Positions 32,740 through 44,518 of a stretch of DNA of 64,000 bases are shown here, piece by piece. This DNA comes from Smallanthus sonchifolius (Eukaryota; Streptophyta; Magnoliopsida; Asterales; Asteraceae). Position 1 is the first letter of the stretch. Each line of letters begins with the position of its first letter. The notes below the pieces were generated by a model. The model did not search any database and was not told where the DNA came from. It saw nothing but the letters and a program-made list of their open reading frames with translations. The DNA lies in contig CM042018.1 in assembly GCA_023525975.1 (NCBI GenBank), forward strand, positions 77,879,001 through 77,943,000. The letters run 5' to 3'. A program made the translations under genes and the position numbers.

Positions 32740-33243
32740 TCAACTATCTCTATCTGATACAATAGATAGTGGCACATCGTGTAATGATACGATTTCATTA
32801 ACGTATAATTGTGCCAGCTTATCCATGCTGAATGTTTCTTTCATGGGAAGGAAATGAGCAGACTTAGTAAGTCTATCAACAATAACCAAGATACCACGAC
32901 TGGTTCGGGGAAGTTTAGTAATAAAATCCATAGTTATCATTTCCAATTTCCAGACAGGAATTTCAAGTTGCTGTAACAAGCCAGATGTCTTTTGATGTTC
33001 AACTTTTACTTGGGAACATGTTAAACACTTTGCAACATAGATAACGATATGTTTCTTCATTCCTATCCACCAATAATCGACTTTTAGGTTTTTGTACATT
33101 TTATCGCTTCCAGGATGCATGGTGTATTTTGATTTATGGGCTTCTTCAAGAATTTCTTCATGTACGTTTCCATAGATAGGAACCCAAATTATTTTATTCA
33201 TTCTAAGAATTCCATCATTACCCTTGACCAATTGGTCGATCAT
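32740..33243 (-). pseudogene. gypsy-B integrase, zinc-binding and catalytic part
   Basis: The HHCC site is complete: EEAHKSKYTMHPGSDKMYKN with CLTCSQVKVEHQ. The catalytic core starts LEMITMDFITKLPRTSRG and has IVDRLTKSAHFLPMKE and SIVSDRDS before a stop at 32740. So two of three DDE residues are in this frame and the Glu region lies past the break. Confidence 0.88.
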
Positions 33244-33486
33244 TCCTCCCAGTCCTTCCTTCTCAAGGTTGGGTTCTTGTAAAGTATGTTTATGAGATTC
33301 CTTAATACGAGTGATAAGATCGATTTGGAGATCGAGTCTTAAGGCACGAACTCATTTACGTTTCACATGTTCTTTTCTACTTAAGGCGTCAGCTACAACA
33401 TTAGCTTTTCCTTCATGATAACAGATTTCTCAATCGTCATCATTTAGGACTTCCATCCAACGTCTTTGCCTCATATTAAGTTCTTT

Positions 33487-34004
33487 CTAACTGAATATAT
33501 ACTTTAGGCTTTTATGATCAACGAACACGGTAAATTTGACTCCATATAGATAGTGCCTCCATAATTTCAATGCGAAGATTATGGCGCCCAATTCTAAATC
33601 ACGAGTCGTATAATTCTTTTCATGAGTTTTCAATTGACGGGAAGCATAAGCAATAACTTTGCTTGCTTGCATTAACACACAACCAAAGCCGGTGTGTGAA
33701 GCATCACTGTATACAGAAAAGCCTTCGTTTCCATTTGGCAAAGCCAGTATGGGTGCTTGGGTCAGTTTCTATTTAAGAGTTTTGAAAGCTTCAGATTGCT
33801 TAGGTCCCCATTCATACTTAACTGATATGCAGTCAGAGAAGTTAATGGAACAACAAATTGAGAAAAATCTTAGATAAATCTTCGATAGTAACCAACCAAT
33901 CCGAGGAAACTCTGGATTTCTATTTGAGTCTTCGAGGTTTCCCATTTGGATATAGCCTCAATTTTTACCAGGTCAACTTGGATGCCATCAGCGTTAATGA
34001 TATG
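33487..34004 (-). pseudogene. gypsy-B RNase H
   Basis: RNase H residues Asp-Glu-Asp are kept: VYSDASHTGFGCVLMQ, TTRDLELGAIIFALKLWRHY and FVDHKSLKYIFS. Between this block and the RT stop at 34005 the connection region (SFLGLVGYYRRFI-like) survives in broken frames. 33244-33486 is the tether to integrase, also broken. Confidence 0.86.
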
Positions 34005-34621
34005 TCAAAGGAATTGAACTTCTGATAACCAGAACACGCATTTTGAGAATTTTGCATAAAGCTTTTCGTTTCTCAAGAGTTCAAGCATGATTTTCAAATG
34101 ATTAGCATGATCTTCCTTAATCTTGGAATAAATAAGGATATCGTCAATGAATACGATAATGAATTTGTCCAAGTAAGGTTTGCAAACTCGATTCATCATA
34201 TCCATGAAAGCTACTGGTGCATTAGTAAGTCTAAACAGATTTACCGTGAATTCATAATGACCATGCCGAGTTCTGAAGGCAGTTTTGGGAATATCTTCTT
34301 CTTGAACTTTCAAATGATGATAGCCAGAATGAAGATCGATTTTAGAAAAGCATCGAGCTCCCTTGAGTTGATCAAAGAGATCATCGATCCTGGGGAGTGG
34401 ATAATGGTTCTTAATCGTGACTTTATTCAGTTCACGATAGTCGATACACATGCGCATCGAACCATCTTTCTTTTTAACGAACAAGACCGGAGCTCCCCAA
34501 GGCGACGAGCTTGGTCTTATGAATCCTTTTTCGAGCAATTGATCCAACTGTTTCTTTAATTCTGCCATCTCTGTTGGAGTTAATCTGTACAGGGCTTTGG
34601 CAATTGGTGCCTTACCGGGTA
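34005..34621 (-). pseudogene. gypsy-B reverse transcriptase
   Basis: The frame begins MAELKKQLDQLLEKGFIRPS and shows all RT blocks: MRMCIDYRELNKVTIKNHYP, LPRIDDLFDQLKGA, FSKIDLHSGYHHLKV, FRTRHGHYEF and the catalytic VFIDDILIYSK. The usual MPFGLTNAPA reads NLFRLTNAPVAF. A stop after EVQFL ends the frame. Confidence 0.9.
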
Positions 34622-35475
34622 CTAGATTATTCTGAATTCCACTTCTCTTTTAGGTGGAATTCTAGGCAGTTCATCGGGAAAAATATCAGGAAACTCAGCT
34701 ACAACCGGCACATCTTCGATCTTCTTTTTAGTGTTAGTGGTTACAGATACGAGATATGCTAAGCATCCTTTTCGTAAATACTTTGTGCCTTTTAACATGG
34801 AAATTATTCGAACAGAGTTGGATAATTTATTGCCATGTATAGTCAAGATATTGCCCTTTGAACGAAGTTCTATAGCTTTCTTATCACATAGGATACGGGC
34901 TTGGTTAGAGGCTAACCAATCCATTCCTAGAACGATGTCAAAACCTGTCAAAGTCATTGGCAACAGTTGTGTAGGAATAACATGTCCTGATAGTGTGATA
35001 TTACAATCGTTTAGGATTTCAGAGATTTGGACTAGGTCCCCGTTGGTAGTTTCCACCACGTATTTCTTGTCTAAATAACTAGAGTTTTATTTAGTAGTCT
35101 ATACAATCTATGATCTATAAAGCTTTGGTTTGCACCAGAGTCAAACAAAACTCGAGCATAAATATCATTGATAAGAAATGTACCCGTAATGACATCGGGC
35201 ATACCTGCTGCTTAATGAGTATGGAGAACGAATGCTCGCGCATTCTTCTTTACTCCATCTGCAGGTTTTGGACATGTCCCATCAAGTTTCTTTAGCTTGG
35301 GACAATTGATTTTGATGTGGTCGGCTTCACCGCATTCAAAGCAAGTGATTTGCTTCTTTTTGAAACAATTCTCTGTTTTGTGACCGGACATCTTGCAAAA
35401 GTTGCAGAAAAGTCCAGTATGACAATATCCTAAGTGCCTCTTTGTGCACTTCGGACATTCTGAATGGAAGAGTTG
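34622..35475 (-). pseudogene. gypsy-B protease and gag zinc-knuckle region
   Basis: From 35475 down: KTENCFKKKQITCFECGEAD (knuckle), then a protease with LFDSGANQSFI (DSGA active site), KYVVETTNGDLVQISEILND, MTLTGFDIVLGMDWLASNQA and DVPVVAEFPDIFPDELPRIP, the lead-in to RT. Several stops are present, for example in the protease at about 35100 and 35215. Confidence 0.84.
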
Positions 35476-35546
35476 TTGTTTCGGGAAGTAAAATTGGATT
35501 TCCTTGATCCACTTAGGACTTGTCCAGATTCCTTCTTCTTCTTTCC

Positions 35547-36465
35547 CTACTCCCGGCTTCTAATCAAACTGCTGGTTAGTGATGCTCCTAGATCCATAGC
35601 ATTATCAAGATTTTCACAATTTGCGACTTTGACCATGTCACGAATTTCTCCAATCAAAACCCAAATATAACGCTTTATCAGGTTTGATTCTAGGGTAGCA
35701 AGATGTGGAACTATTCTAGCATATTCAAGGAGTTTGGTGGAATACTCCTGATGATTTGTTCCTATCATCTTAAGACTCGAGAATTTTCCTTCTATCTGTT
35801 CCCTCTCATTCTAGGGAACGTACTTCTTTTCTACTCGGGTTTTCAAAGCATTCCAGTCCATTGCATACGCTGCTTCTCTTCCTTTGGCAGCAACAATGTT
35901 GTTCCACCATTCTAATGCTTGGTCTTTGAATAAGTTTGAGGCATAAAGAACCTTGTCTTTTTCCGCACATTTGCTTATAGCTAGTACGAATTCAGTCTTT
36001 TCTATCCACCTCAATGTGGTAATTCCTCCTTCTCTCCCAGAGAAGTTATATGGCTTGCAGTCCTGAAACATCTTGTAAGTACAGCCAACTACTTTTCTCT
36101 TCTTTTCTATATGATCATAGTTATTACCCATACTCTCATTTTCAGAAGAGTTATGGCAATATTTTTTCTTTCCTAGTCTTCTCAGTCTTATGAGTTGCAG
36201 AACTTTCGGGGTTCAGAGTAATTGGTTGGGACTACGTGATAGTTCGGGTATGCTGACAATGGATAGATTTTAGATTTGATGGCTGGGCAGATAGCCTATC
36301 GGCTTGTCTCTATTCTAATTCAGTAAATATCATTGGAAGAGAGTCCTTGATCCCTTCCGTGATAATCTTTTGGAGTTTCTTTCGGGATTCAGTAGCAGTA
36401 TTGTCAACTGCTGTCTGTTTCTTCTTTCCCCTGGTGTGTTGTGAAGGTCCGGTATTTTTCGACAT
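35547..36465 (-). pseudogene. gypsy-B gag
   Basis: The probable start is the ATG at 36463-36465 (MSKNTGPSQHTRGKKKQ), immediately downstream of an acceptor-like CTATATAG. Frames continue KLQKIITEGIKDSLPMIF, then GCTYKMFQDCKPYNFSGREG, TLRWIEKTEFVLAISKCAE and DQALEWWNNIVAAKGREA (capsid core), MIGTNHQEYSTKLLEYARIV and LIKRYIWVLIGEIRDMVKV. There are stops at about 36310, 35811 and 35547. Confidence 0.85.
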
Positions 36466-36559
36466 ACTATATAGAAATAGGATTGGAATCAAAACAAAAC
36501 ATCTTTTTTGATAATAATATATTACAGAAGATGATACATATAAAACTTATTGTTCCTAG

Positions 36560-37023
36560 AAATGTCTAAAATTCTTTTCTTTAAGAGCTTTTATTAACAA
36601 AGCATTTCGAGTTTCAACTTCAGCTTTCTCTCGTTCCAATTCAGCTTTCTGTTCATCAACATTCGTTCCCTTTCACTTCTCGGTAGGGATGGGAATTGTC
36701 TCATAGTATGGAATGTAAAGTATATTAGAGTCAGCACGTTCTTCTTTTTCAGGACTATTTTCATAAGGCATATCGGCATATCCTTCATGAAAATTTTGGG
36801 AATAAATAGGAGTGACATTATAACTTCCAACGGTAGGAGCAAAATGAAAATTTATAGAAGTATTATAGGGAACACTAGGCTTTCCTATTTCTCCGAGACT
36901 TCTAAAAGTTGAACTTTCAGTTTCCTCATTATTTTATATAGTTGTTTCATTGGTTTTTCGTTCATGATAACTAGCTGGAGCAAATTTACGAATAAAGCTA
37001 GGACCCTTGCCTTTTCCGACCAT
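36560..37023 (-). pseudogene. gypsy-B leader ORF B, unknown
   Basis: Downstream of an acceptor-like TTTGTTTATTTTTCAG at 37025 a frame opens MVGKGKGPSFIRKFAPASYH, continues SVPYNTSINFHFAPTVGSYN and PIYSQNFHEGYADMPYENSP, and closes with a charged helix (DEQKAELEREKAEVETRN). Two in-frame stops (near 36938 and 36676) break it. About 150 residues. I recognise no family. It lies between ORF A and gag. Confidence 0.55.
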
Positions 37024-37090
37024 TCTGAAAAATAAACAAAACGATATTTATTTTTATATAAATATATTACAAAATACAATAAAAATGATT

Positions 37091-37827
37091 CTAGTCTCTC
37101 ATAAGTTCTTTTCCAAGAGTCATCAAGTCCTCTCCATACTCGTAGACTTGTTTTCCATAGAATTTGGTTCTTGCTTTGTCCATTATCTTCTTTCTTGTTA
37201 CTTCGTCCGTTTGACGCAACGAACGGTCTAAAAATTCAATAGGTGAAGATGGCATACTTTCTGCATAACCATATTTAGGAGGGGGCTTACGAAGTCCCAT
37301 CATAATTTCATTATAAACATTTTAGTATTCCGGACGAGCTTGAAAATATTCTTTAAAAGGGCCATCATATGGAGGTTCGGGAAACATGCAGGGGTCATAT
37401 AAAACAAGAGTTTCAGAATTATAAGATTGATAGTCGGAACTATTTGAAATAGGATTATTAAACGGATAGTCTTCCGGGTTTTCAGAAGCAGGTTCATATA
37501 GGTGGGATTCCTCAGATGGATCCTCTTCTGTTGAATTATTTTGCTGGATAAACTTGATTCAGCTTCATTGTTTCCTTGCAGTTGTTGGATATTTGTATTC
37601 CAGTTGCTGAAGATGGAACCAGCCTCCATCCATTGACTTGAAGAGTTATAAGATTTAGGGTGGTATTCGGGAGAGTTGTTATTAGGGAGAATGGCAAATG
37701 GATCGTCGTTATAATAAAGCGAAGAGATAGGGTTCATTTGAGATCCTAAAGGATGATATTCATGTGATTCTTGTTTAATCGAACGATTGGGGTCATAATA
37801 AACACGTACAAAATTATCTCCAGACAT
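37091..37827 (-). pseudogene. gypsy-B leader ORF A, unknown
   Basis: The frame starts MSGDNFVRVYYDPNRSIKQE right after an acceptor-like GATTGTAG, with a TACTAAT branch-like site 18 bases upstream. It has SSLYYNDDPFAILPNNNSPE and GSIFSNWNTNIQQLQGN. A frameshift near 37545 and a TAA near 37321 interrupt it; it resumes MMGLRKPPPKYGYAESMPSS and FLDRSLRQTDEVTRKKIMDK and ends KELMRD. About 240 residues, acidic and rich in Pro, Asn and Tyr. Composition and steady reading suggest a real, decayed protein. No family recognised. Confidence 0.6.
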
Positions 37828-38168
37828 CTACAATCTTACAATATTAGTACTTTATCTTATTTTGGTCAAGACTTAGATACTAAGGCCAGTAGCTTTATCT
37901 TAACTAAAGCTCTACAAGGATGGTTATCTTTCCAAAGTAGTACCTCCAATAGATATCTTCCCAGGTAAGAGCGACGGTCAAGGAGAGATTTATACACCGC
38001 TCTTTCCTTAGACAGAACACTTTCGTTTGTCAGATAACTACATACGGGTCAGAAGGTTACCTTGTTTTCTTATCTTAATTTTTAAGTAATAGATAATCTT
38101 ATGGTTAAAGCCTAGATACTAGATCCAAGTATCTAGTTAGCTAAAACATGTGGCTCTAATACCAACCT
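37828..38168 (-). other. gypsy-B leader: PBS, donor-like site and hairpin
   Basis: Just inside the LTR the minus strand reads TTGGTATTAGAGCC (about 38151-38165), a Met-tRNA-like primer site. A good 5' splice-like CAAG|GTAACC lies at 38064-38055. A hairpin with arms near AGGTAAGAGCG and CGCTCTTTCCT (plus strand) is at 37963-38008, homologous to one inside the LTRs of gypsy-A. No gene. Confidence 0.7.
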
Positions 38169-39721
38169 TGTCACACCCCGCCCAAGGCACCCCTGGACGT
38201 GCGCGAGCCTGATTGGTATCATCTTTTAACTTTGATTTCAGAGTTTTTATAAATACAGCAGAAGTCTTTTTCAAAAGGATCATTTCAACACTCTTTCAAC
38301 CTCAAGGGTTGTATTTGTAAATTTCAAAACTCAGCTGGAAAACAATAGTTTTATATTTACTTTATAAACATAGGGATTTAAATACCCTTTTCATTTTGAT
38401 TACAAAACAGTGTTTGAAATCAAATACATTTACATCCACCGAAAATAGTACTACCCAGGGTTGATCAATCCCCTGGTCCTATCACCCTTTTCTTAATGAT
38501 TTTCAACACACGAGGCCTGAGAATCCAACGTGTAAGTCTATCCTTTCATAGGTTAGATCTGATGTATGCTTTTCACATTTTCTTTTCTTGGGTCAGATCT
38601 GATGTCTGCCCATACCCCGTTCTTATTTCAGATTATTCATTTCCTGAAAACATTTTGAAAATAGAACGTCAGTGCGAACGCTGGTGAATACAATTACCTT
38701 GACACTAAAATGATTTGGCACAAACAAGTATTAATTTCATAATCACAAGTTTATGTTCAATCCCCACATTCAGTAGGCCTGTCCTATTCAATCGCACCAC
38801 ATTATACACCGGCGTCATGTCTTATAACAATGGAAAGGTTTGCCTTCGAAGTTGTTGTAAGACAAGTACCAGCCGCAATTCGGGAATTTCACCCGAGACT
38901 CGTGTATCCCTTGCAAGTTTTACGCATACTTATGGCCTAAATGCTTTGTTCGTAGAAGAACGTTGAGCATTATTCCCTTAACCTTTACTTGGCCATTTTC
39001 GTAAATAAAATGTTTGACACAAGTTTTTAGAGAGATAAAGTATTCACCTTGTTTTATAGGAATGAGCCTCTAAGTTGAAAGCTTATAGACTATCTTCTTA
39101 ACTTGATTTCTCTAGCGTTTCAGCACCTCTACTAGCGTTTCTTCTTAAACCGGGCACTAATACGAGCGGGAGTCGAACCGGGATCGTCGGGAGTTGTCTA
39201 GGAAGTCTCTAGAACGGATTGGTGAAGAGAGAATTGATGTTGGTGTGAAGAATGGGAATGAACTCGACCATCTATTTATAGGGCAAAACTTGAGCCCGTG
39301 ATGGACCGTTACGGGTGGTGACGGTCCGTCACCATACTAGGGTTCACGAGTCATCAGACACGTGTTGCCCTCTTGTCAATTTGGGTTGTGACGGACCGTT
39401 ACCAGGCGTGATGGTCCATTACGGAGTGATACGTGGCACACAAGGGTGAATCTAGGGCCGTGACGGACCGTTACCATGCGTGACTGTCCTTTATAGGGTT
39501 TCCACGCGTCAGATTTTGAAGATGAGTCACTGGACACGTGGCAAGCTATCAGAGTTCGCGTGCACAGCCCGTAACGGACCGTTACCGTCCGTGACAGTCC
39601 GTTACCATTTAATTATCATGATTTCTACTTTTTGAACCTTGATCTATAGGTTATTTACACTTATAGTCCTTATGGTTTGTATCTTAGCCAAATCTTAGAC
39701 ATTTTCGTGGCAGGTGTTACA
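38169..39721 (-). repeat. gypsy-B 5' LTR
   Basis: Runs TGTCACACCCCG to CAGGTGTTACA. TATA box (minus) at about 39272-39281; palindromic GACGGACCGTTAC motifs at 39296-39605 upstream of it, fewer than in the other LTR, where the 18-bp repeat is expanded. The pair is clearly alignable throughout. Confidence 0.93.
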
Positions 39722-39726
39722 TACGC

Positions 39727-40026
39727 CCCGTTTGCGGCTGGGGTAGCGGTCCGTTATCCATATTGCAGTATGGCGGACCGTTATGGACCTTATAGCGGCC
39801 CGACATAGGCCTGAGTCATCAGACACGTATCCGCCGCGTGTCATTCTCTCATCATTGCCTTTACTAGCACATAGTTGATCGTTTTGAAGCCCTATACCGG
39901 TGCGCTATCGGTCCGCGTTTCATATTTTTTTTTGCAATATCAGTCCTTCAACTTTTGGGTAATTTGCACTTTAGCCCCTAGACTTGATATCTTTAAAATT
40001 TGGGGTGTTACAATTCTCCCCCCCTT
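39727..40026 (-). repeat. gypsy-A 3' LTR, inner part, and polypurine tract
   Basis: The LTR resumes with more CGGTCCG/CGGACCG palindrome units (39740-39830), then GCTGAGTCATCAGACACG-like text and ends TTTGGGGTGTTACA at 40012. Minus-strand AAGGGGGGGAGAAT at 40013-40026 is a textbook polypurine tract. Confidence 0.9.
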
Positions 40027-41158
40027 AAATTAGGTTTCGTCCTCAAAACCTTTTAATCCCTAAACAGTTGAGGATAATTCTTTTTCATCTCATCTTCATT
40101 CTCCCAGGTCATCTCGGATCCCTTTCGGTCACTCCATTGCACTAACACTTATTTGATCATTTTATGATGTAGTTGCTTCTCTTTAATGTCTAGGATCTTG
40201 ACAGGTTCTTCGACATACGTCAGTTTGTCGTCTACTTCTATTTCTTCTAAAGGAATGTGCGTAGTTTTATCAGCCAAACACTTCCTTAAATAAGATACAT
40301 GGAATGTGTTTTGTATCTTATTTAATTCTTCGGGTAGTTCTAGTTGATAGGCTACCTTTCCAACTCTGTTCATGATTTTGAAAGACGAACTTAGTTTGCC
40401 ACGTTTCTTGAATCGGATTAGACCTTTCTAAAGAGATACTTTTAACAAGACGTAATCTCCTTCTTGGAATTCTATTGGTCTACGTCTCTTGTCTGCATAT
40501 GAGTTCTGTCTATCTTGTGTAGCTTTTAAATGTTCCTTAATTAATTCAAGCTTTTTTGATGTTGCTTGAATAATTTGCTTACTGCCTAACTCCTTCTGAC
40601 CAACTTCCCCCCAACATACTGGAGTTCGACATCTTCTACCGTATAGCATCTCATATGGGGGCATACCGATACTGGAATGGTGGCTATTATTGTATGAGAA
40701 CTCTACTAATGGGAGATGATTATCCCAACTTCCACCGAAATCAATTATACAAGCACGTGGCATATCTTCGAGAGTTTGTATCGTTCTCTCACTTTGACCA
40801 TCAGTTTGATGATGATATGCTATGATGATTAATCATCTAGTTCCTAACTATTCATGTAGCTTTTTCCAAAAACGTGAAGTGAAACGAGTATCTCGATCGG
40901 AGACAATCGAGACTGGCACTCCATGTCTGGAAACAATCTCTTTGACGAATAAATCGGCTAACTTTTCTTAAGAGTATGTCTCACGTATTGCTAAGAAATG
41001 AGTACTCTTAGTTAGCCGATCTACAACCACCCAAATGGTTTCATAACCTCTAGCTGTCTTGGGCAACTTGGTTATGAAGTCCATAGTGAGATGTTCCCAC
41101 TTCCATACTGAGATTTCTAATGGTTGTAATCTCCCATACGGTTTCTAATGTTCTGCTT
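40027..41158 (-). pseudogene. gypsy-A integrase and chromodomain
   Basis: Broken frames spell CLTCLQVKAEH, a core WEHLTMDFITKLPKTARGYE, VVDRLTKSTHFLAIRETYS and VSIVSDRDTRFTSRFW, then MPRACIIDFGGSWDNHLPLV, SYNNSHHSSIGMPPYEMLYG and VCWGEVGQKELGSKQII. The end has GKVAYQLELPEELNKIQNTF, HVSYLRKCLADKTTHIPLEE and a chromodomain-like WSDRKGSEMTWENEDEM. At least five stops are present. Confidence 0.85.
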
Positions 41159-41900
41159 TAACTTGTAAACAAGTCAAGCATTTTGCTACATATTTCATGA
41201 TATCGAACTTCATTTTGGGCCACCAATAATCTTTGCGCATACTTGGTACATTTTTGTAGTACCCGGATGAAATTAATATCATGATTTAGGAGCTTAATCG
41301 AGAATCTTAAGTCTAAACTCACCTGATCGTGGTATCCACATACAACCAAATTGAGTTTTGATTTTATACTCATTTTCCTCTAGAAATTTCTCCTGACCAT
41401 CCATTATTTCTTTCTTAACATTCTCTCCTTTTAATGCTTCGATTTGGGCGTCTCGAAGTTAACTCATGAAATCATGAGTTATCACTAACTTATATGCTTT
41501 CACCCGAATAGGATGATGCTCTTCCTTACAGCTTAGAGCATCGGCTACCACGTTAGCCTTTCCAGGATGATATAAGATTTCACAATCATAATCCTTGACC
41601 AGTTCTAGCCATCGTCGTTGCCGCATATTTAGATCTTTCTGGTCAAAGAAATATTTGAGACTTTTGTGGTCTGTATAAATCATACACTTTGTTCCATACA
41701 GATAATTCCTCCAGATCTTTAGTGTGAATACCACCGCAACTAATTCTACATGATGGGTTGGATAGTTTGCTTCATGTGTCTTTAGCTGTCGAGAGGTATA
41801 GGCTATTACCTTTCTTCTATGCATTAAACACATCCTAACCTAAGCTTTGAAGCATCAGAATATACCACATAGTCTTCTACTCCTTCTGGCAATGCCAGAA
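41159..41900 (-). pseudogene. gypsy-A RNase H and tether
   Basis: The frame 41833-41459 gives MCLMHRRKVIAYTSRQLKTH, HHVELVAVVFTLKIWRNYLY, CMIYTDHKSLKYFFDQKDLN and LYHPGKANVVADALSCKEEH. With VVYSDASKLRLGC from the RT frame the Asp-Glu-Asp triad is complete. 41158-41458 is a degenerate tether. Confidence 0.87.
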
Positions 41901-42792
41901 CCGGAGCTTGTGTTAATCTTTCTTTCAAAGTCTGGAATGCCTTCTCTTGTTTTGCATTCCATTCATACTTTGAATTCTTTCGAGTTAGTTTAGTCAATGG
42001 GGTGGCTATCCTAGAGAAGTCCTGAATGAATCTTCTGTAATAACCAGCTAACCCCAAGAAACTTCTAACTTCTAATGGGTTCTTAGGTGGAGACCATTTC
42101 ATTACAGCCTCTCCCTTTGCTGGGTCTACTGAGATGCCTTCTGCATTTACAACATGGCCCAGAAATTGAACTTCTCTTAACCAGAATGGACATTTTGAAA
42201 ATTTTGCATACAATTTCTCCTTTTGTAGAGTACCAAGTACTTCACGAAGATGTTTTGCATGTTCTTCTTCATTCTTTGAATAAATCAAAATGTCATCAAT
42301 GAAGACAATAACGAAATTGTCTAACATTGGCCTGCATACTCTGTTCATAGTATCCATAACGAGTTCTAAATGTCGTCTTAGGTACATCTTCTTCTCGTAC
42401 CTTGACTTGGTGATAGCCGGATCTTAAGTCAATTTTAGAAAACCAACTAGATCCTTGTAACTGATCAAACATATCATCAATTCTAGGTAAGGGATACCTA
42501 TTTTTGATTGTCAGCTTGTTCAATTCAGGGTAGTCTATACACATCATCATACTACCGTCATAACTTTTCATGAACAGAATTGGTGCACCCAAAGGGATAC
42601 GCTAGGGGGTATAAATCCCTTGCCCAACAACTCTGGCAGTTGTGACATCAGTTCTTTCATTTCTGTTGGTGCTAATCGGTATGGAGCCTTAACCACCGGA
42701 TTAGCTTTAGGAATTAAGACGATTTTGAATTCGATCTCTCTCTTAGGTGGAGCACCTGGAAGATTGTCTAGGAATACTTCTTTGGAACTCAT
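41824..42792 (-). pseudogene. gypsy-A reverse transcriptase with internal deletion
   Basis: Three frames overlap: PGAPPKREIEFKIVLIPKAN and LMSQLPELLGKGFIPPS, then MGAPILFMKSYDGSMMMCID, YPELNKLTIKNRYPLPRIDD and FSKIDLRSGYHQVKVREEDV, then TMNRVCRPMLDNFVIVFIDD and ILIYSKNEEEHAKHLREV. The segment expected between YGYYE and MDTMNRV (the MPFGLTNAPA block) is missing, with a frameshift at 42345-42365. The catalytic FIDD is kept. Confidence 0.88.
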
Positions 42793-43327
42793 TCACTACT
42801 GGAACTTGATCCAGTTCCTTCTCTTTCATTTTTACATCAGCTACAGAAGCTAAGAAGGCTTGGTGACCTTGTCTCACGTAACTGTTTATTTTAGCCATCG
42901 TACATAACGTAATCGAGTTTCTTCGTTCACTAATAACATTAGCTTCCTTTGCCGTAGGCTTCGTGAATCGCACGATCTTTTGATTGCATATAATCATTGC
43001 AGCATGTGAAGACAACCAGTCCATTCCAATGATTATGTTGAATTCTTGCATCGGCATTGGGATTAAGTCCACGAGATATTCTTCTCCCTCTATCAGTAGT
43101 CGGCAATCTTAGCATATCTCGGTCACTACACATTTTCTATCACTCGCAATTTCGACTTCTAATGGCTTAGCCAACTTACTTTTATTGAAGTTTCTAGCGT
43201 TCACATATTTTAATGAAATAAACGATCGACTAGCTCCCGTGTTGAATAAAACACAAGCATGAAGGGAATTCAAGAGGAAGGTACCTGATACGACGTCAGG
43301 GACATCTTTTGCTTCCTCAGTAGTGAT
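42793..43327 (-). pseudogene. gypsy-A protease
   Basis: Reading down from 43320: DVPDVVSGTFLLNSLHACVL, then FNTGASRSFISLKYVNARNF, where the catalytic Asp of FDSGA is Asn and Ser is Thr. It goes on CRLLIEGEEYLVDLIPMPMQ and EFNIIIGMDWLSSHAAMIIC. A stop near 43110 and a frameshift near 42785 break it. The active-site change alone would abolish proteolysis. Confidence 0.83.
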
Positions 43328-44518
43328 CTAAAAAGCCCTACCTCTTGGCTTTGGAGCTTCGATCCGTCTGACTACATTTTCAGCCATTCTTGACCCTTCT
43401 CCGGTCTTTTCCGTTTGTGCTTTTAGCTCAGGACATTCCCTGCTAAAGTGTCCTGGCTTATAACAATTATAGCACAATCTGGTCCCGCTCATACACTGCA
43501 ATGCAGTGTGTCCAATCTTCCCGCATTTGCTATAAGTAGAAGGTTTAAATCGACACTCTCTCGGGTGCCTTATTCCACAAGTTTTGAAATAATGTATACC
43601 TTTCCTTTGGGAGGAACCGTCTCCTGGATTTTTGAATTTAAACCTATTAGGAGGCACAAGAGAAGGATAACTCTCTCATTTCCAGTTTCCGTCTCTTTCA
43701 GCCTGCCTCTTGAGCTCAGTCCCGCGTTTCTGAGCCCAATCAATCATTTTCTCCAAGTTTGCGCACTTGGATGGACGGATAAACTCTCTAATTTTGGTTT
43801 TCAAAACGAGATGGTATCTCGTCATCCACATCTCTAGGGTTGTTAACAAAGCTGGACAGAATCTAGCCTTGTCAAAGAAGATTCCCGTGATCTCATCCAC
43901 AGTCTCCGTTGTTTGACGTAGTTGAAGAAATTCCTCCGTGATTCATTCAATTGCCTCTCGAGGGCAATAGTGTTTTAGGAAAAGATCTTTGAATTCTTCC
44001 CATTTCATTTCTTTAATTATATCTCTCCCTTTCTCTCTCTTCACTACTCCCCACCAATCGTCGATTCTTTCTTTCAACTGATTAGTAACAAAAGTGACCT
44101 CATCTTCTTTCTCACAGTGACATGTATCGAATGCCGTGGAAGCGATCCATCTCTAACTTTCCAATGGATTAGCAGCTTCCTTAAACTCCAATGGTTTGCA
44201 TGTCATAAAATCCTTGTACGTGTAACGAGTTGATTTCATTTCAACTTTCGGATATCTTCCTTCTCCGTTATGAATAGTCTCTTTATGACTTTCAAACCAG
44301 CTTTCTAATGAGCTCTGTAGATCCGATTGTAAGATCGGGAAGTTTGCATCGAATGCTTTTCCTACTTCTATTGCTATTTGTCTCCGGATATTCTCTGGGA
44401 CTTGCTCAACTTCATTCTCATCATGTAGTGAAGATTCAGCTCTCCCATGGCTTCCCTCGTCACGTATTTCGTCGTTTTGATGTTCAGCCATCATTTGCTG
44501 AAACATGGCATCGTTTTT
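43328..44518 (-). pseudogene. gypsy-A gag
   Basis: Gag starts near 44506 (MFQQMMAEHQNDEIRDEGSH; MAEHQNDE is the likely start) about 490 bp inside the LTR. It runs through EVGKAFDANFPILQSDLQSS, YKDFMTCKPLEFKEAANPLE, WIASTAFDTCHCEKEDEV, DDWWGVVKREKGRDIIKEM and two knuckles, YSKCGKIGHTALQC and CYNCYKPGHFSREC, near 43440-43520. Stops occur near 44153, 43940 and 43676. No leader ORFs like those of gypsy-B are present. Confidence 0.87.

Larger units (their letters stand above)
17238..39721 (-). mobile_element. gypsy-B: chromodomain-type Ty3/gypsy element
   Basis: The 22.5-kb insert starts TGTGACACC and ends CAGGTGTTACA, flanked by TACGC duplications (17233-17237 and 39722-39726). Genes are on the minus strand: gag, protease, RT, RNase H, integrase and chromodomain from 36465 down to 31870. 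Two extra small ORFs precede gag. The left LTR (17238-31863) contains the whole of copia-2 and has a net length of about 1600 bp; the right LTR is 38169-39721 (1553 bp). It disrupts gypsy-A's LTR upstream of its promoter. Confidence 0.92.
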
